DNA of 64,000 nt from Agromyces bauzanensis (GCF_014645655.1 NZ_BMMD01000001.1:237680-301679), one strand, 5' to 3'. Positions 16,154-25,082 are shown, counted from the stretch's first letter. Numbers and translations: made by a program. Notes: generated by a model from the letters alone, not told the origin.

Positions 16154-16888
16154 ATGGAGACCTCGACGCGCATCCCGATCCCCGGCACGTACAACTTCCG
16201 CGACGTCGGCGGGCTTCCGGCGGTCGGCGGGCGGGTGCGCGAGGGGGTCCTCTTCCGCTCCGACGGGCTGCACCGGCTCGGCAACGAGGGCCGCGCCCAG
16301 CTCCGGCGGCTCGGCGTCGGCAGGGTGATCGATCTCCGCGACGAGAACGAGGCGGCGGTCATGCCCGACGACCTCGACGGCCTCGACGTTGAGGTGCTGC
16401 GCCTGCCGGTCTTCGAGGGGTCGGGCGCTTCGCAGGGTGCGCGCGGCATCTCGCTCGACGCGCTCTACCACCGCATCGTGACGCAGCACACCTCAGTCGT
16501 CGTCGGTGCGCTCCGGGAGATCGCCGGCGCCAGCGAGCGATCGGTCGTGGTGCACTGCACGGCAGGCAAGGACCGCACGGGGGTCGTCGTCGCCCTCGCC
16601 CTCAGCGCCGTGGGCGTGCACCGCGACGCCGTCATCGAGGACTACGCGCGCACCGAGGCGAACCTCGCCGGCGAATGGCTCGAGCAGATGGTCGCGCTCA
16701 TCGGCGAGAATGGCATTCCCGACACCCCCGAGTTGCGTGTGCTCATGGGCGGGAGCCCGCCCGAGGCCATCGAAGGGATGCTCTACACGGTCGAGCGCAC
16801 GCACGGGTCGACCCGCGAGTACCTGCTCGCGGCCGGGCTCGCCCTGCACGAGCTCGCCGCCCTCGAGGGCCTGCTCATCACCGACTGA
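16154..16888 (+). CDS. Tyrosine-protein phosphatase (MptpB-like)
   Basis: A 244-residue phosphatase of the PTP/dual-specificity type found in actinobacteria and related to mycobacterial PtpB. The N-terminal NFRDVGGLP (about 14-22) and SDGLHRL are family marks, and the P-loop is HCTAGKDRTG with nucleophile Cys135 and Arg141. It probably removes phosphate from phosphotyrosine, phosphoserine or phosphoinositides in the cytoplasm. It is transcribed alone and converges with the SIMPL gene 7 bp away. No secretion signal is visible. Confidence 0.92.
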   Translation: METSTRIPIPGTYNFRDVGGLPAVGGRVREGVLFRSDGLHRLGNEGRAQLRRLGVGRVIDLRDENEAAVMPDDLDGLDVEVLRLPVFEGSGASQGARGISLDALYHRIVTQHTSVVVGALREIAGASERSVVVHCTAGKDRTGVVVALALSAVGVHRDAVIEDYARTEANLAGEWLEQMVALIGENGIPDTPELRVLMGGSPPEAIEGMLYTVERTHGSTREYLLAAGLALHELAALEGLLITD

Positions 16889-16895
16889 AGAGTGG

Positions 16896-17561
16896 TCAGG
16901 CCGCTTCCGCCGTGAAGCGGGCATCGACGGATGCCTCGATCACGATCTCTGCGGGGGCGAACTCCGTGCCCTGCGATCCGCCGCCAAGGTCGGCTGCCGT
17001 GCGCATCATCATCGTCTTCGGCGCACCGGGCATCGGCTGCGCACTCAGCATGCCGTGATCGGCGAGCTCGACGGGCGTGGGATCGCCGAGACCCAGGGCC
17101 GACGCGTAGACCCGCGCCTTCGCGAGCGCGTCGGCGACGGCTGCCCGCTGCGCCGCCTCCCGCACACGTCGGCGGGTGGCATCCGTCAACCGCCACTCGA
17201 TGCCGCCGATGGCGACCTCAGCCGCCCCGGCCGCGTCGCCGACCCACTCGCCGAGTCGTGCGAGGTCGGTGAACACCACCTCGACCTCGGCGCTCGCCTG
17301 GTGCACGAGCGGCAGTTGCTTGCCCTCGCTGTTCCAAGGCCGGTACGACCACACGCGAAGCTGGCCGGCCGACCAGGTGTCGAGGACACCGGATGCCTCG
17401 AGCTCACGCACCTGGGCGAGCACGCGGTCGTGCGCGGCCGTGGTGCTGCCCACCACGTGGTCGCGAACGGCGCCCTGCGCGCCGATCGAGAGGGCGACCG
17501 CGCCGAGCTCGGGAGCGATGCGTTCCTCGGCACGGCCGGTGACGGCGATCGTGGTCGGCAT
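16896..17561 (-). CDS. SIMPL (DUF541) domain protein
   Basis: A 221-residue protein matching the SIMPL/DUF541 fold: it opens with TIAVTGRAEERIAPELGAV, has the internal RRRVREAAQRAAVADALAKA helix, and ends in a repeated beta module with EIVIEASVDARF. SIMPL proteins are usually periplasmic or secreted, but no signal peptide is present here, so this copy may be cytoplasmic. ATG 17561 fits the start of the domain. AGCATA at 17631-17636 (TATGCT on this strand) is a possible -10 about 70 nt upstream. Precise role unknown. Confidence 0.85.
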   Translation of the reverse strand: MPTTIAVTGRAEERIAPELGAVALSIGAQGAVRDHVVGSTTAAHDRVLAQVRELEASGVLDTWSAGQLRVWSYRPWNSEGKQLPLVHQASAEVEVVFTDLARLGEWVGDAAGAAEVAIGGIEWRLTDATRRRVREAAQRAAVADALAKARVYASALGLGDPTPVELADHGMLSAQPMPGAPKTMMMRTAADLGGGSQGTEFAPAEIVIEASVDARFTAEAA

Positions 17562-17680
17562 GCGTGGCCCCCTCTGCGTGCGGACGATGCTGGGTCGCGC
17601 GCTCGCGGTCGCGTCCGTGCGGTCGCCCCCAGCATACGACCGAGTCCGGCCGGCACGGCCGACGTCGGTGGCGCTCGTGC

Positions 17681-18970
17681 TCAAGCGGGCGCCCGCGCGG
17701 GCAGCGCCCCCGCGCCGGCGAAGAGCCGGTCGAACACCGCACCGCGGTCGAACTGCAGCGCGTGGGCGCGGGCGCGCGCGGCGCGAGCGGCGCGCTCCTC
17801 GGGCGGCAGTGCGAGCGCCTCGTCGATGGCCGTCGCGATCGCATCGGGGTCGTCGACGGGCACGATGGTGGCGTGCTCTCCGACGGCCTCCCGGATGCCG
17901 CCCGTCTCCGTCGTGATCACGGCGCCGCCGCCCGCGAGCATCTGCTCGGCGAGGGCGATGCCGAACGTCTCGACGAACTCGGGACGCGGCTTGCTGGGCA
18001 GCACGTAGGCGGCGCATCCGGCCATCAGGTAGGGCTTCTCCGCATCGTCGACGTCGTCGAGGAAGACGATGCGATCGGAGATCGAAGACGCGTCGGCACG
18101 TGCCCGCAATGCGCCGGCCTCGGATCCACGCCCCGCGATCACGAGGTGCAGGCGCATGTTGGCAGGGGTGCGCTCGAACCCCGCAATGAGGTCGTCGATC
18201 CCCTTCGCCGTCGTCAGGCGCGAGAGGAACAGCACGTAGCCGTCGCGCTCGAGCCCACGGGCGGCGAGCACGCCGTCGACGAGGTCGGGATCGAGGTCGA
18301 GGTACTGCGACGTGTCGATGGCGGGGTAGGAGATGCGGATGCGGTCACGGCACTGCTCGGCGAAGTGCGTGCCGTGGCACGCGTCGATCTCGGCCGCCGA
18401 GGCGATGATGAGTTCGCGCGTGTACTCCGAGACGGCGACGCAGTGGTCCTGCGCGAGGTAGCTGGAGAGGATGTGCGCCGCCGCGCCGAAGCGACCCTCG
18501 TTGACGGACGAACGCACGACGTTCGTGATATCCGACCCCACGGCCTCGGCGATCGTGGTGACCCGCACCGGGAGCCCGGTGCTCCAGGCGGCCCGCACCG
18601 CGTCGGTGACCGCGACCGTGTGGGGGCTCAGGTAGAGCGAGAGGCACACGGTCGGCACGCCGTCGGTGAACAGCTCGACGAGCCGACCGGTGATGCCCGC
18701 GACGTAGCGGCCATCGGGCACCTTGTAGTCGCCGACGGGCTCGGGACGCTCGACGAAGATGCCGGGACTGTATGGGAGCATCCGGTCGAGCGGCTTCAGC
18801 GGGAGGCCGGTGGCCTCGAGTCGTTCGATCGGCCACGTGATGATGCGCACTTCGTCGAAGCCCCGTTCGAGCGCCGCTTCGGCGAGATTGCGCCCCTCGA
18901 CGGAGTGGCCGCAGATCACGGGATCGGCGCGGTTGACGATGACGAGGCGGTTGCGGGGCTTGGTGTTCAT
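17681..18970 (-). CDS. GT4-type glycosyltransferase
   Basis: A 429-residue glycosyltransferase with two Rossmann-like halves. The C-terminal donor-binding half shows YVLFLSRLTTAKGIDDLI, LHLVIAGRGSE, and the E-x7-E region PEFVETFGIALAEQML followed by TETGGIREAVG. Such enzymes use a nucleotide-sugar with retention of configuration. No signal or membrane helix is present. The GH92 mannosidase gene lies 92 bp upstream on the same strand, so the two may be coexpressed and concern mannose-containing glycans; that link is inference. Confidence 0.88.
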   Translation of the reverse strand: MNTKPRNRLVIVNRADPVICGHSVEGRNLAEAALERGFDEVRIITWPIERLEATGLPLKPLDRMLPYSPGIFVERPEPVGDYKVPDGRYVAGITGRLVELFTDGVPTVCLSLYLSPHTVAVTDAVRAAWSTGLPVRVTTIAEAVGSDITNVVRSSVNEGRFGAAAHILSSYLAQDHCVAVSEYTRELIIASAAEIDACHGTHFAEQCRDRIRISYPAIDTSQYLDLDPDLVDGVLAARGLERDGYVLFLSRLTTAKGIDDLIAGFERTPANMRLHLVIAGRGSEAGALRARADASSISDRIVFLDDVDDAEKPYLMAGCAAYVLPSKPRPEFVETFGIALAEQMLAGGGAVITTETGGIREAVGEHATIVPVDDPDAIATAIDEALALPPEERAARAARARAHALQFDRGAVFDRLFAGAGALPARAPA

Positions 18971-19062
18971 GGGCGCGTCCTTCGTTCGATGCGGGCGTGC
19001 GGTCGTGGCGTGCGGGCGGGCGCCGTTCGGGTCGCGGCGCCGGCTCGCGGTCGGCGAGTCGG

Positions 19063-21261
19063 TCAGTCGGCGTCGGACGCCGACGGTGGGCGGGCGCTTC
19101 GGCCCCATCCGCTCGGTTCGGGACCGAGCTCGACGAGTAATCGGCCACCGCGGTGGAGCTCGTCGCCCCGCAGCCAGGTGCGGTCGAGCCGGTCCCCGTT
19201 GAACGCCATGGACTGAACGTACTGCGGCGGACCGTCGCGACGGGGTTCGACGAAGCCCGTGGTCTCGATGCGCAGTTCGCCCTCGCCGAGGCGCAGCTCC
19301 GCTTCGGCGAAGGACGGTGCATTGAGGAGGAACAGGTTCTGGCCCGCGACCGGGAACAACCCGAGCGAGGCCCAGACGTACCAGGAGCTCAGGCCGCCGG
19401 AGTCGTCGTTGCCGGGCAGGCCGCCGCGCCCGGTGCCGAACTGCTGGTGCACGGCGGCGTGGACCACCTCGGCGGTGCGGTCGGGTCGGCCGGCGTACTG
19501 GTAGGCCCACGGCGCCTCCATGTCGGGCTCGTTGTTGAGTCCTTCGAAGCGCCCGAGCGCGTAGCCGTTCGCGAGCTCCTCCACACCGGGCCGCACGCCG
19601 GGCTGGCGCACCGGCTCGGCACCGAAGCCGAAGAACGCGTCGAGCATCCGCACGAAGGCGTCGTCGCCGCCGGCCAGTCCGATCCGGTTGCGCATGTCGT
19701 GGAGCAGGCGAAACGAGTAGTTGTACCTGCTCCCCTCGTAGAACGTCGAGTCGAGCAACAGGCCGGTGGTGTCGTCGAACGCGTTCACCCAGCGGGCGGC
19801 GAGCGTCGTGAACTCGTCGACGAGCGCCCGGTCGCCGACGCGCTGGGCGACCTTCGCGGTGCACCAGTAGCCGTGGGCGAGGTCGAGCGTGTGGCTGATC
19901 GGATGTGCGACTCCGCGCAGGAGGAAGTCCTCGCCGTATGTTCGGCGCAGGTCGGTGTGCATGTGCACGAGGGCCCATTCCCAGTCCAGGCCGGGCAGGC
20001 CGAGCTGGCAGAGGTCGGCGAGGAACGTCTGCGCGAGCGCGGAGCCCTGCCTCGAGAAACGGTCGCTGCCCCGCGCCATCCGATACCCGATCGGGAAGTT
20101 GCCCTCCTCCTCGCAGATCGTGAGGAGTGCGGTGCCGAGCTCCACCGCCTTCTCGGGCAGCAACGCGGTGATGAGCGGGAGCTGCGTGCGGTAGATGTCC
20201 CACATCGTGCTGAGGTCGAACACGAACGGCCCCTCGGACGGCCAGAACGGGCTCTCCTCCGGTGCGAGGCACGGCTTGATGAGCGAGTGGTACAGCGCCG
20301 TCGAGAACACGGTCTCCCGGTCGGCGGTCGGCGCGTCGACCGTGATCGTCTTCAGGTGACGTCGCCAGGCCTTCTTCGTTCGGTCGCGCCGGTGGGGGAA
20401 TCGAGCGGGTCCGACGCCGCAGTCGCGCCGCAGGTTCTCACGCGCCTGCTCCACGCCACGCAGCGAGAAGCCGATGCGCACCTCGATGGTCTGGCCGGGT
20501 TCGCTCGGCCCGGCCCACATCATGCCGAACGGGCGCAGCGTGGTCGGTCGGATGTGGTCGAACGCGAGTCGTGTGCCGCCCGGCATGAGCCGACGGTCGT
20601 ACCAGAGCATCTGGCGCCACGACTTCGCGTCGCACTCGATGTAGACGGCGAGCGGCGCGCCCTCGACGACGATCTCGCCCTGTGCGATGCCCGGTCCGAT
20701 CGACTCGAGCTTCGCTCTCAGCGGGATCGTCTCGCCATGGGGGATCGCGAGCCCGCCGAGCGAGAAGTCGATCACGATGCGCGCGTTCGGATTGCGCGGG
20801 AGGGTGTACCGGTGCACGGCGCTCTTCGGCCCGACGGTGAGTTCTGCGCGGATGCCGGAGCCCAGCGTCGCGGCGTAGTAGCCCGGCTCCGCCGCCTCGT
20901 CGAGGATCTCCCACGTGCGACCGAGCACGTCGAGGGGCTCGAGCATCGGCGTCACGCGGAAGTAGTTGTAGTACTTGCGGATCGCGCCGGTGCCCGACTG
21001 CTGGAAGTGCGTGAACCCGGATGCCACGTCGTCGTCGTGGATCGTGGTCGGCACCCCCTCCGTGCTGAGGTCGTATCGCCCGTAGCCGGTGGGATACGCG
21101 CCCGAGTACGCGCACGCCGACACCATCCCGAGCGGATACGTCGCCCCAGGATGAGTGTTGCCCACCTGCGGCTTCGGCCACCACCACGTGGCGGCGATGC
21201 CGGTGGGGGATGGAAGGTCGGTGATCTCGGTGCCGATGAACGGATCGACACGGCCGATCAT
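19063..21261 (-). CDS. GH92 family alpha-mannosidase
   Basis: A 732-residue protein filling the GH92 family length. It starts at the domain boundary (RVDPFIGTE), includes HDDDVASGFTHFQQSGTG in the N-terminal beta-sandwich, and ends with the family's best conserved block: LNNEPDMEAPWAYQYAGRP and GNDDSGGLSSWYVWASLG, in which the Asp and Glu residues bind calcium and water. GH92 enzymes are calcium-dependent exo-alpha-mannosidases. There is no signal peptide, so it may act on imported oligosaccharides. ATG 21261 is preferred over an ATG 13 codons upstream because it matches the usual start of the fold. Confidence 0.92.
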   Translation of the reverse strand: MIGRVDPFIGTEITDLPSPTGIAATWWWPKPQVGNTHPGATYPLGMVSACAYSGAYPTGYGRYDLSTEGVPTTIHDDDVASGFTHFQQSGTGAIRKYYNYFRVTPMLEPLDVLGRTWEILDEAAEPGYYAATLGSGIRAELTVGPKSAVHRYTLPRNPNARIVIDFSLGGLAIPHGETIPLRAKLESIGPGIAQGEIVVEGAPLAVYIECDAKSWRQMLWYDRRLMPGGTRLAFDHIRPTTLRPFGMMWAGPSEPGQTIEVRIGFSLRGVEQARENLRRDCGVGPARFPHRRDRTKKAWRRHLKTITVDAPTADRETVFSTALYHSLIKPCLAPEESPFWPSEGPFVFDLSTMWDIYRTQLPLITALLPEKAVELGTALLTICEEEGNFPIGYRMARGSDRFSRQGSALAQTFLADLCQLGLPGLDWEWALVHMHTDLRRTYGEDFLLRGVAHPISHTLDLAHGYWCTAKVAQRVGDRALVDEFTTLAARWVNAFDDTTGLLLDSTFYEGSRYNYSFRLLHDMRNRIGLAGGDDAFVRMLDAFFGFGAEPVRQPGVRPGVEELANGYALGRFEGLNNEPDMEAPWAYQYAGRPDRTAEVVHAAVHQQFGTGRGGLPGNDDSGGLSSWYVWASLGLFPVAGQNLFLLNAPSFAEAELRLGEGELRIETTGFVEPRRDGPPQYVQSMAFNGDRLDRTWLRGDELHRGGRLLVELGPEPSGWGRSARPPSASDAD

Positions 21262-21452
21262 GCGGCTCCCGGATGGCGCCGGGCGCCGTGTTGCAGGCAT
21301 GTTCGCGCACTGCGGACGGCACGGGCGAAAATGTCCATGCCGGGACGATATGTGCTCGCGACCTCCCGTGGGTTACCGGCTGATGAACGATTGCCGAGGG
21401 ATCGGCTGCGGCATCCCGTCGTCGGGGAATGGCGACGCGCGGTCGCCTGTTG

Positions 21453-21458
21453 TATCCT
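21453..21458 (+). promoter_or_regulatory. Possible -10 element (TATCCT) for tmRNA
   Basis: TATCCT lies 97 nt before the mature tmRNA 5' end. A transcript from here would carry a 5' leader of about 90 nt, including the direct repeat GAACCGGTC at about 21534, to be removed by RNase P. The -35 is not clear. Confidence 0.35.
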
Positions 21459-21555
21459 GAAAGGCCGCCGAACCTTCGGGCACGGCGGGTTGGAAACTCC
21501 ACAGCGTGCGACAACGGCCCGCCGAACCGGTCTTGGAACCGGTCAGGCGACACAC

Positions 21556-21922
21556 GGGGATGATCGGTTTCGACATCGTCTGCGAACCCACGAGAAGCGG
21601 GCCGAGGATGCAGGGTTATCTCGTGAACGCTCCCTGCAAACCAATAACTGCCGAAAAGAAGCAGTCTGACTTCGCCCTCGCTGCCTAAGCGAGCCCGATA
21701 GTCCGTCAGCCCGGGTCTGTTCCCGCCCCGGTCGCTGGCGTCATCTAGGGAACTTGCTGCACGTCGTCGCCTGAGCGTCGTGCGGGACTTTCTTCAGGCT
21801 GGGCCTGTCGACTTGGGTGCCTGTGGCAAAGGTCGGGGCCGAGCAGAACGCTTGCACAGGATGCGCCCGGAGAAGGCGTGGAATCACAGCGATGGACGGG
21901 GGTTCAATTCCCCCCATCTCCA
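21556..21922 (+). ncRNA. ssrA: Transfer-messenger RNA (tmRNA)
   Basis: A 367-nt one-piece tmRNA. The 5' end GGGGATG (21556-21562) pairs with CATCTCC (21915-21921) as the acceptor stem, followed by discriminator A; the CCA tail is not encoded. The 3' T-arm reads GGGGGTTCAATTCCCCC. The tag frame runs 21650-21688, resume codon GCC, and encodes AEKKQSDFALAA followed by TAA. The tag rescues stalled ribosomes and marks the peptide for proteolysis, using SmpB encoded at 14803-15279. The ending FALAA is typical of actinobacteria. It is oriented like smpB but separated from it by six genes, most of them minus-strand. Confidence 0.95.
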
Positions 21923-21932
21923 CACGGTGCCG

Positions 21933-21952
21933 GCCGGAGCAACGCCTCCGGC
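21933..21952 (+). terminator. First hairpin after tmRNA
   Basis: GCCGGAG (21933-21939) pairs with CTCCGGC (21946-21952) around a 6-nt loop, 10 nt after the tmRNA 3' end. There is no T-run. It probably acts together with the stronger hairpin that follows. Confidence 0.5.
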
Positions 21953-21982
21953 GGCCTGGCCGTTGTCGCATGTTGCGGTCCC

Positions 21983-22015
21983 GAGAGGGGCGGTCTGGTT
22001 CGGGCCGCCCCTCTC
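21983..22015 (+). terminator. Strong hairpin after tmRNA
   Basis: GAGAGGGGCGG (21983-21993) pairs perfectly with CCGCCCCTCTC (22005-22015), 11 bp with an 11-nt loop. This is the most stable hairpin in this region and the likely end point of the ssrA transcript, before the aldo/keto reductase gene at 22079. Confidence 0.7.
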
Positions 22016-22078
22016 GTGCGCTCACGGCCCGCCGCCGGTCGCGGACCGGTGTCCCGCTGCTGGGTGCATGATGGAGCG

Positions 22079-23140
22079 ATGTCGACGTACCTCGCCGCAC
22101 CCGACCGCTACGACCGCATGTCCTATCGCCGCACCGGGCGATCGGGCTTGAAGCTCCCGCTGATCTCCCTCGGCCTCTGGCAGAACTTCGGCGACGACCG
22201 GCCGCTCGATTCGCAGCGCGCGATCGTGCGCCGCGCATTCGATCTCGGCATCACGCACTTCGACCTGGCCAACAACTACGGCCCGCCGTATGGGGCCGCC
22301 GAGCAGAACTTCGGCCGACTGCTCGCGACCGACCTCCGGCCCCACCGCGACGAGCTCGTGCTCTCGACCAAGGCCGGGTGGGACATGTGGCCGGGTCCCT
22401 ACGGCGTGGGCGGCTGCAGGAAGTACCTGCTCTCGTCGCTCGACCGTTCGCTCGCCCGGCTCGGGCTCGACTCGGTCGACATCTTCTACTCGCACCGGCC
22501 CGACCCCGAGACGCCGCTCGACGAGACCGCCGCCGCGCTCGACCATGCGGTGCGCTCGGGCAGGGCGCTCCACGTCGGCATCTCGTCGTACAGTGCCGAG
22601 GCCAGCCGGACGATCGCGGCCATGCTCGCCGAGCTCGGTACGCCGCTCCTCATCCACCAGCCCTCGTACTCGATGCTGAACCGGTGGATCGAGACCGAGG
22701 GGCTGCTCGACGCGGCGGGCGAACTCGGGTTCGGCGTCATCGGCTTCACGCCGCTCGCACAGGGCATGCTCACCGACAAGTACCTGGGCGGCATCCCCGA
22801 AGGCTCGCGCGCGGCGACCGACGGCTCGCTCGACCGCGGGATGCTGAGCGAGGAGAACCTCGATCGCCTGCGGGCCCTCGCGGCGCTCGCCGAGCGGCGC
22901 GGCCAGTCGCTCGCACAGCTGGCGCTCGCGTGGGCGCTCCGCGACGAGCGGGTCACGAGCCTCGTCATCGGTGCGAGCCGCGTCGGTCAGCTCGAGGAGA
23001 ACGTGGCCGCGCTCGAGCACCTGGACTTCACGGCCGAGGAGCTGGCCGAGATCGACCGGTTCGCAGGCGACGCCGGCATCGACCTCTGGGCCGATGCCCG
23101 GCACGGTGGGGGGCTGCCGGTGCTGCGCCCGTCTCCGTGA
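22079..23140 (+). CDS. Aldo/keto reductase (YghZ-like)
   Basis: A 353-residue TIM-barrel NADPH-dependent reductase. The catalytic tetrad is visible: Asp and Tyr in FDLANNYGPPYG, Lys in STKAGW, and His in YSHRPDPE. The block VIGASRVGQLEENVAAL is the C-terminal NADP-binding site. The closest characterised relatives reduce glyceraldehyde 3-phosphate or methylglyoxal (YghZ group, also related to Kv-beta). CATGAT at 22067-22072 stands 6 nt before the ATG and may be a leaderless -10. Convergent with the septum-formation gene, with a shared terminator between them. Confidence 0.93.
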   Translation: MSTYLAAPDRYDRMSYRRTGRSGLKLPLISLGLWQNFGDDRPLDSQRAIVRRAFDLGITHFDLANNYGPPYGAAEQNFGRLLATDLRPHRDELVLSTKAGWDMWPGPYGVGGCRKYLLSSLDRSLARLGLDSVDIFYSHRPDPETPLDETAAALDHAVRSGRALHVGISSYSAEASRTIAAMLAELGTPLLIHQPSYSMLNRWIETEGLLDAAGELGFGVIGFTPLAQGMLTDKYLGGIPEGSRAATDGSLDRGMLSEENLDRLRALAALAERRGQSLAQLALAWALRDERVTSLVIGASRVGQLEENVAALEHLDFTAEELAEIDRFAGDAGIDLWADARHGGGLPVLRPSP

Positions 23141-23167
23141 CCGGCGGCCGCGACGGGCGCCGGTCAC
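23137..23167. terminator. Bidirectional terminator between convergent genes
   Basis: GTGACCGGCG (23137-23146) pairs perfectly with CGCCGGTCAC (23158-23167), a 10-bp stem with an 11-nt loop. The left arm contains the stop codon of the aldo/keto reductase gene, and the right arm ends 7 bp before the stop of the convergent lipoprotein gene, so it can serve both. Confidence 0.6.
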
Positions 23168-23174
23168 GGCCGCG

Positions 23175-23690
23175 TCAGTACGCCGCGCCGGCGAGCGAGC
23201 CCGAGACCGGGCCGGCCGGGTCCCAGATCACGCACGACACGGTGCGGTCGCCGGCGGCCCAGCCCTCGGCGGTCGGGCGGTAGCCGTAGAAGTCCAGCAT
23301 CGACGACTCGTAGGCGAGGCCCACGAACGGCTCGAACTCGCCGAGGCATCCGGAATCGGATGCCTCGAGCACCGCGTCGTCGCCGGGGTAGTCGCCGTCG
23401 TCGAGCGTGAAGTCGAAGTACACCTCCTCGTCGTGCGGCTCACCGCACGGCACCACGGGCACCTCGCTCACGACCTCCTCCTCGACCATGTTCATGCAGT
23501 CGCCGACACGAAGCGCGAAGACATCGGCGTCGCCCTCCTCCACGATCTCCCGCGTGGTCTCGTCGCGTTCGGGCTGCGGCGCGCCGATCGGCAGCAGGTC
23601 GAGCACCGCGCTGCAGCCGGTGAGGGGGAGCGCCACGGTCAGGGCCGCGGCGGCGATGAGGGTGCGGACGAGGGAGCGGCGAGCGGTCAT
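23175..23690 (-). CDS. Septum-formation family lipoprotein
   Basis: A 171-residue lipoprotein. The N-terminus has a basic n-region, a hydrophobic helix and a lipobox LTGC with the lipid-carrying Cys at residue 26. The mature part resembles the septum-formation family of actinobacteria: FALRVGDCMNMV, VPVVPCGEPHDEEVYF and YRPTAEGWAAGDRTVSCVI, with four Cys that probably form two disulfides. It should be anchored on the outer face of the cytoplasmic membrane. ATG 23690 gives the complete signal peptide. The family's link to septation is weakly supported, so the name is a family label. Confidence 0.82.
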   Translation of the reverse strand: MTARRSLVRTLIAAAALTVALPLTGCSAVLDLLPIGAPQPERDETTREIVEEGDADVFALRVGDCMNMVEEEVVSEVPVVPCGEPHDEEVYFDFTLDDGDYPGDDAVLEASDSGCLGEFEPFVGLAYESSMLDFYGYRPTAEGWAAGDRTVSCVIWDPAGPVSGSLAGAAY

Positions 23691-23860
23691 GCGGCGGCCT
23701 TTCGGGGCGAGGGCGGGGGTGAGCGGATGCCGCGTCGCCGGGCAGTGGAAGGGGTCCGTGGGAGCGCGGCGGCGCCAGCCTATCGGCGGCCACCCACTCC
23801 GCGCGATGGGATGGAAGTCCCCATGGGCTCCCTTGCGCCCAGCCGGGCCTGCCCATGCGC

Positions 23861-24082
23861 TCAGCGGTCGTGTTCGTCCGAGTCCGTGCGGCGCCAGACG
23901 GCCAGGCGCCGCACCCACGATCGACGCCCGGGCTCGGCGATCGCCTGCTCATCCTCCGACGGCTGCTCGGAGCGCGCCGCGGCGTCCCGTTCCTCGCGCC
24001 AGATCAGGTACGCGAGGTACGGGTCGTCCTCCGGGCCCAGCGCGTCGTGCTGGTCCGGCACCCGAGTCCGTCTGCGTTGCAT
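23861..24082 (-). CDS. Small hypothetical protein
   Basis: A 73-residue charged protein without membrane segments or cysteines. It opens with RRRTRVPDQHDALGPEDDPY and contains AYLIWREERDAAARSEQ, which looks like an amphipathic helix, before an Arg-rich end. GGGGGAAG lies before the ATG. Codon use is host-like, but the length is short and there is no recognisable family, so it may be a genuine small protein or a chance frame. Confidence 0.45.
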   Translation of the reverse strand: MQRRRTRVPDQHDALGPEDDPYLAYLIWREERDAAARSEQPSEDEQAIAEPGRRSWVRRLAVWRRTDSDEHDR

Positions 24083-24157
24083 CGCCGACTCTTCCCCCTG
24101 AGAGCCCCGCCCCCTCTTGTGAGCAAGATAACCCCGAAGTCGGCCCCGGCGCGACCC

Positions 24158-25081
24158 CTAGTGCAGGTGGGGAAGCACCTCCGCGGCGAGAAGCTCCAGG
24201 TGCTCGAGGTCGCGCAGGTCGACCAGCTGCAGGTAGACGCGATCGGCCCCGAGTTCGCGCAGGCGGAGGAGCCTGTCGATGGCGGCATCCGGGGTCCCGG
24301 CGATGTTCACGTCGGCGAACGTGTCGACATCGGCGCCGATGGCCTCGAGCCGTCGAAGGTAGTCGGTGTCGTCGGTGGCGACGACGGTGGGCAGCGCGAC
24401 GGATCGGCGCAGCGTCGCCGGGTCGCGGCCCGCCTCCTCACAGGCCCGGCGCACGCCGTCGAAGGCCCGCACGATGACCTCTTCGGAACGGAAGCCGATG
24501 TTGAACTCGGTCGCGTGGCGTGCGGCGATCGCGGGCGTGCGGCGCGGACCGGCGCCGCCGATGATCACGGGCACGCGCTCCTGAACGGGCTTCGGCAGGG
24601 CGGGGGAGCCCGCGAGCGTGTAGTGCTCGCCCGCGAAGCCGAAGGTGCCGCCGACGGGCGTCGACCAGAGTCCCGTGATGACGTCGAGCTGTTCCTCGAG
24701 CATGCCGAACCGCTTCTCGGGGAACGGGATGCCGTAGGCCGTGTGCTCTGCGGCGAACCAGCCCGTGCCGAGCCCGAGCTCGACGCGCCCGCCCGACATG
24801 GCGTCGACCTGCGCGACCTGGACGGCGAGGATCGACGGGTGCCGGAACGTCGCCGAGGAGACCAGCGTGCCCAGCCGGATGCGACGGGTCTCGCGGGCCA
24901 GGCCCGCAAGCGTGGTCCAGGCATCCGTCGGTCCCGGAAGCGGGTCGCCTGAGCCCATGCGCAGGAAGTGGTCGGAACGGAACCAGCCGTCGAAGCCCAG
25001 GCGCTCGGTCGCGGCGGCCTGCGCGAGCTGGTCGTCGTAGCTCGCGCCCTGCTGCGGCTCGGTGAAGATGCAGAGTTCCAT
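24158..25081 (-). CDS. LLM-class F420-dependent oxidoreductase
   Basis: A 307-residue TIM-barrel protein of the bacterial luciferase-like superfamily. Family marks are LGFDGWFRSDHFLRMG near the N-terminus, RIRLGTLVSSATFRHPSILA, GGRVELGLGTGWFAAEH and VIIGGAGPRRTPAIAARHA. Actinobacterial members of this type commonly use coenzyme F420 rather than FMN, but the cofactor is not proven by sequence alone. The start lies 1 bp after the end of the hisN gene, so the two are in one operon, which is not an obvious functional pair. Confidence 0.9.
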   Translation of the reverse strand: MELCIFTEPQQGASYDDQLAQAAATERLGFDGWFRSDHFLRMGSGDPLPGPTDAWTTLAGLARETRRIRLGTLVSSATFRHPSILAVQVAQVDAMSGGRVELGLGTGWFAAEHTAYGIPFPEKRFGMLEEQLDVITGLWSTPVGGTFGFAGEHYTLAGSPALPKPVQERVPVIIGGAGPRRTPAIAARHATEFNIGFRSEEVIVRAFDGVRRACEEAGRDPATLRRSVALPTVVATDDTDYLRRLEAIGADVDTFADVNIAGTPDAAIDRLLRLRELGADRVYLQLVDLRDLEHLELLAAEVLPHLH

Positions 25082-25082
25082 G

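Noticed and set aside
24083..24157. Possible further small gene between the 73-residue frame and the F420 oxidoreductase
   Set aside because: No frame longer than a few codons with a start is present on either strand.
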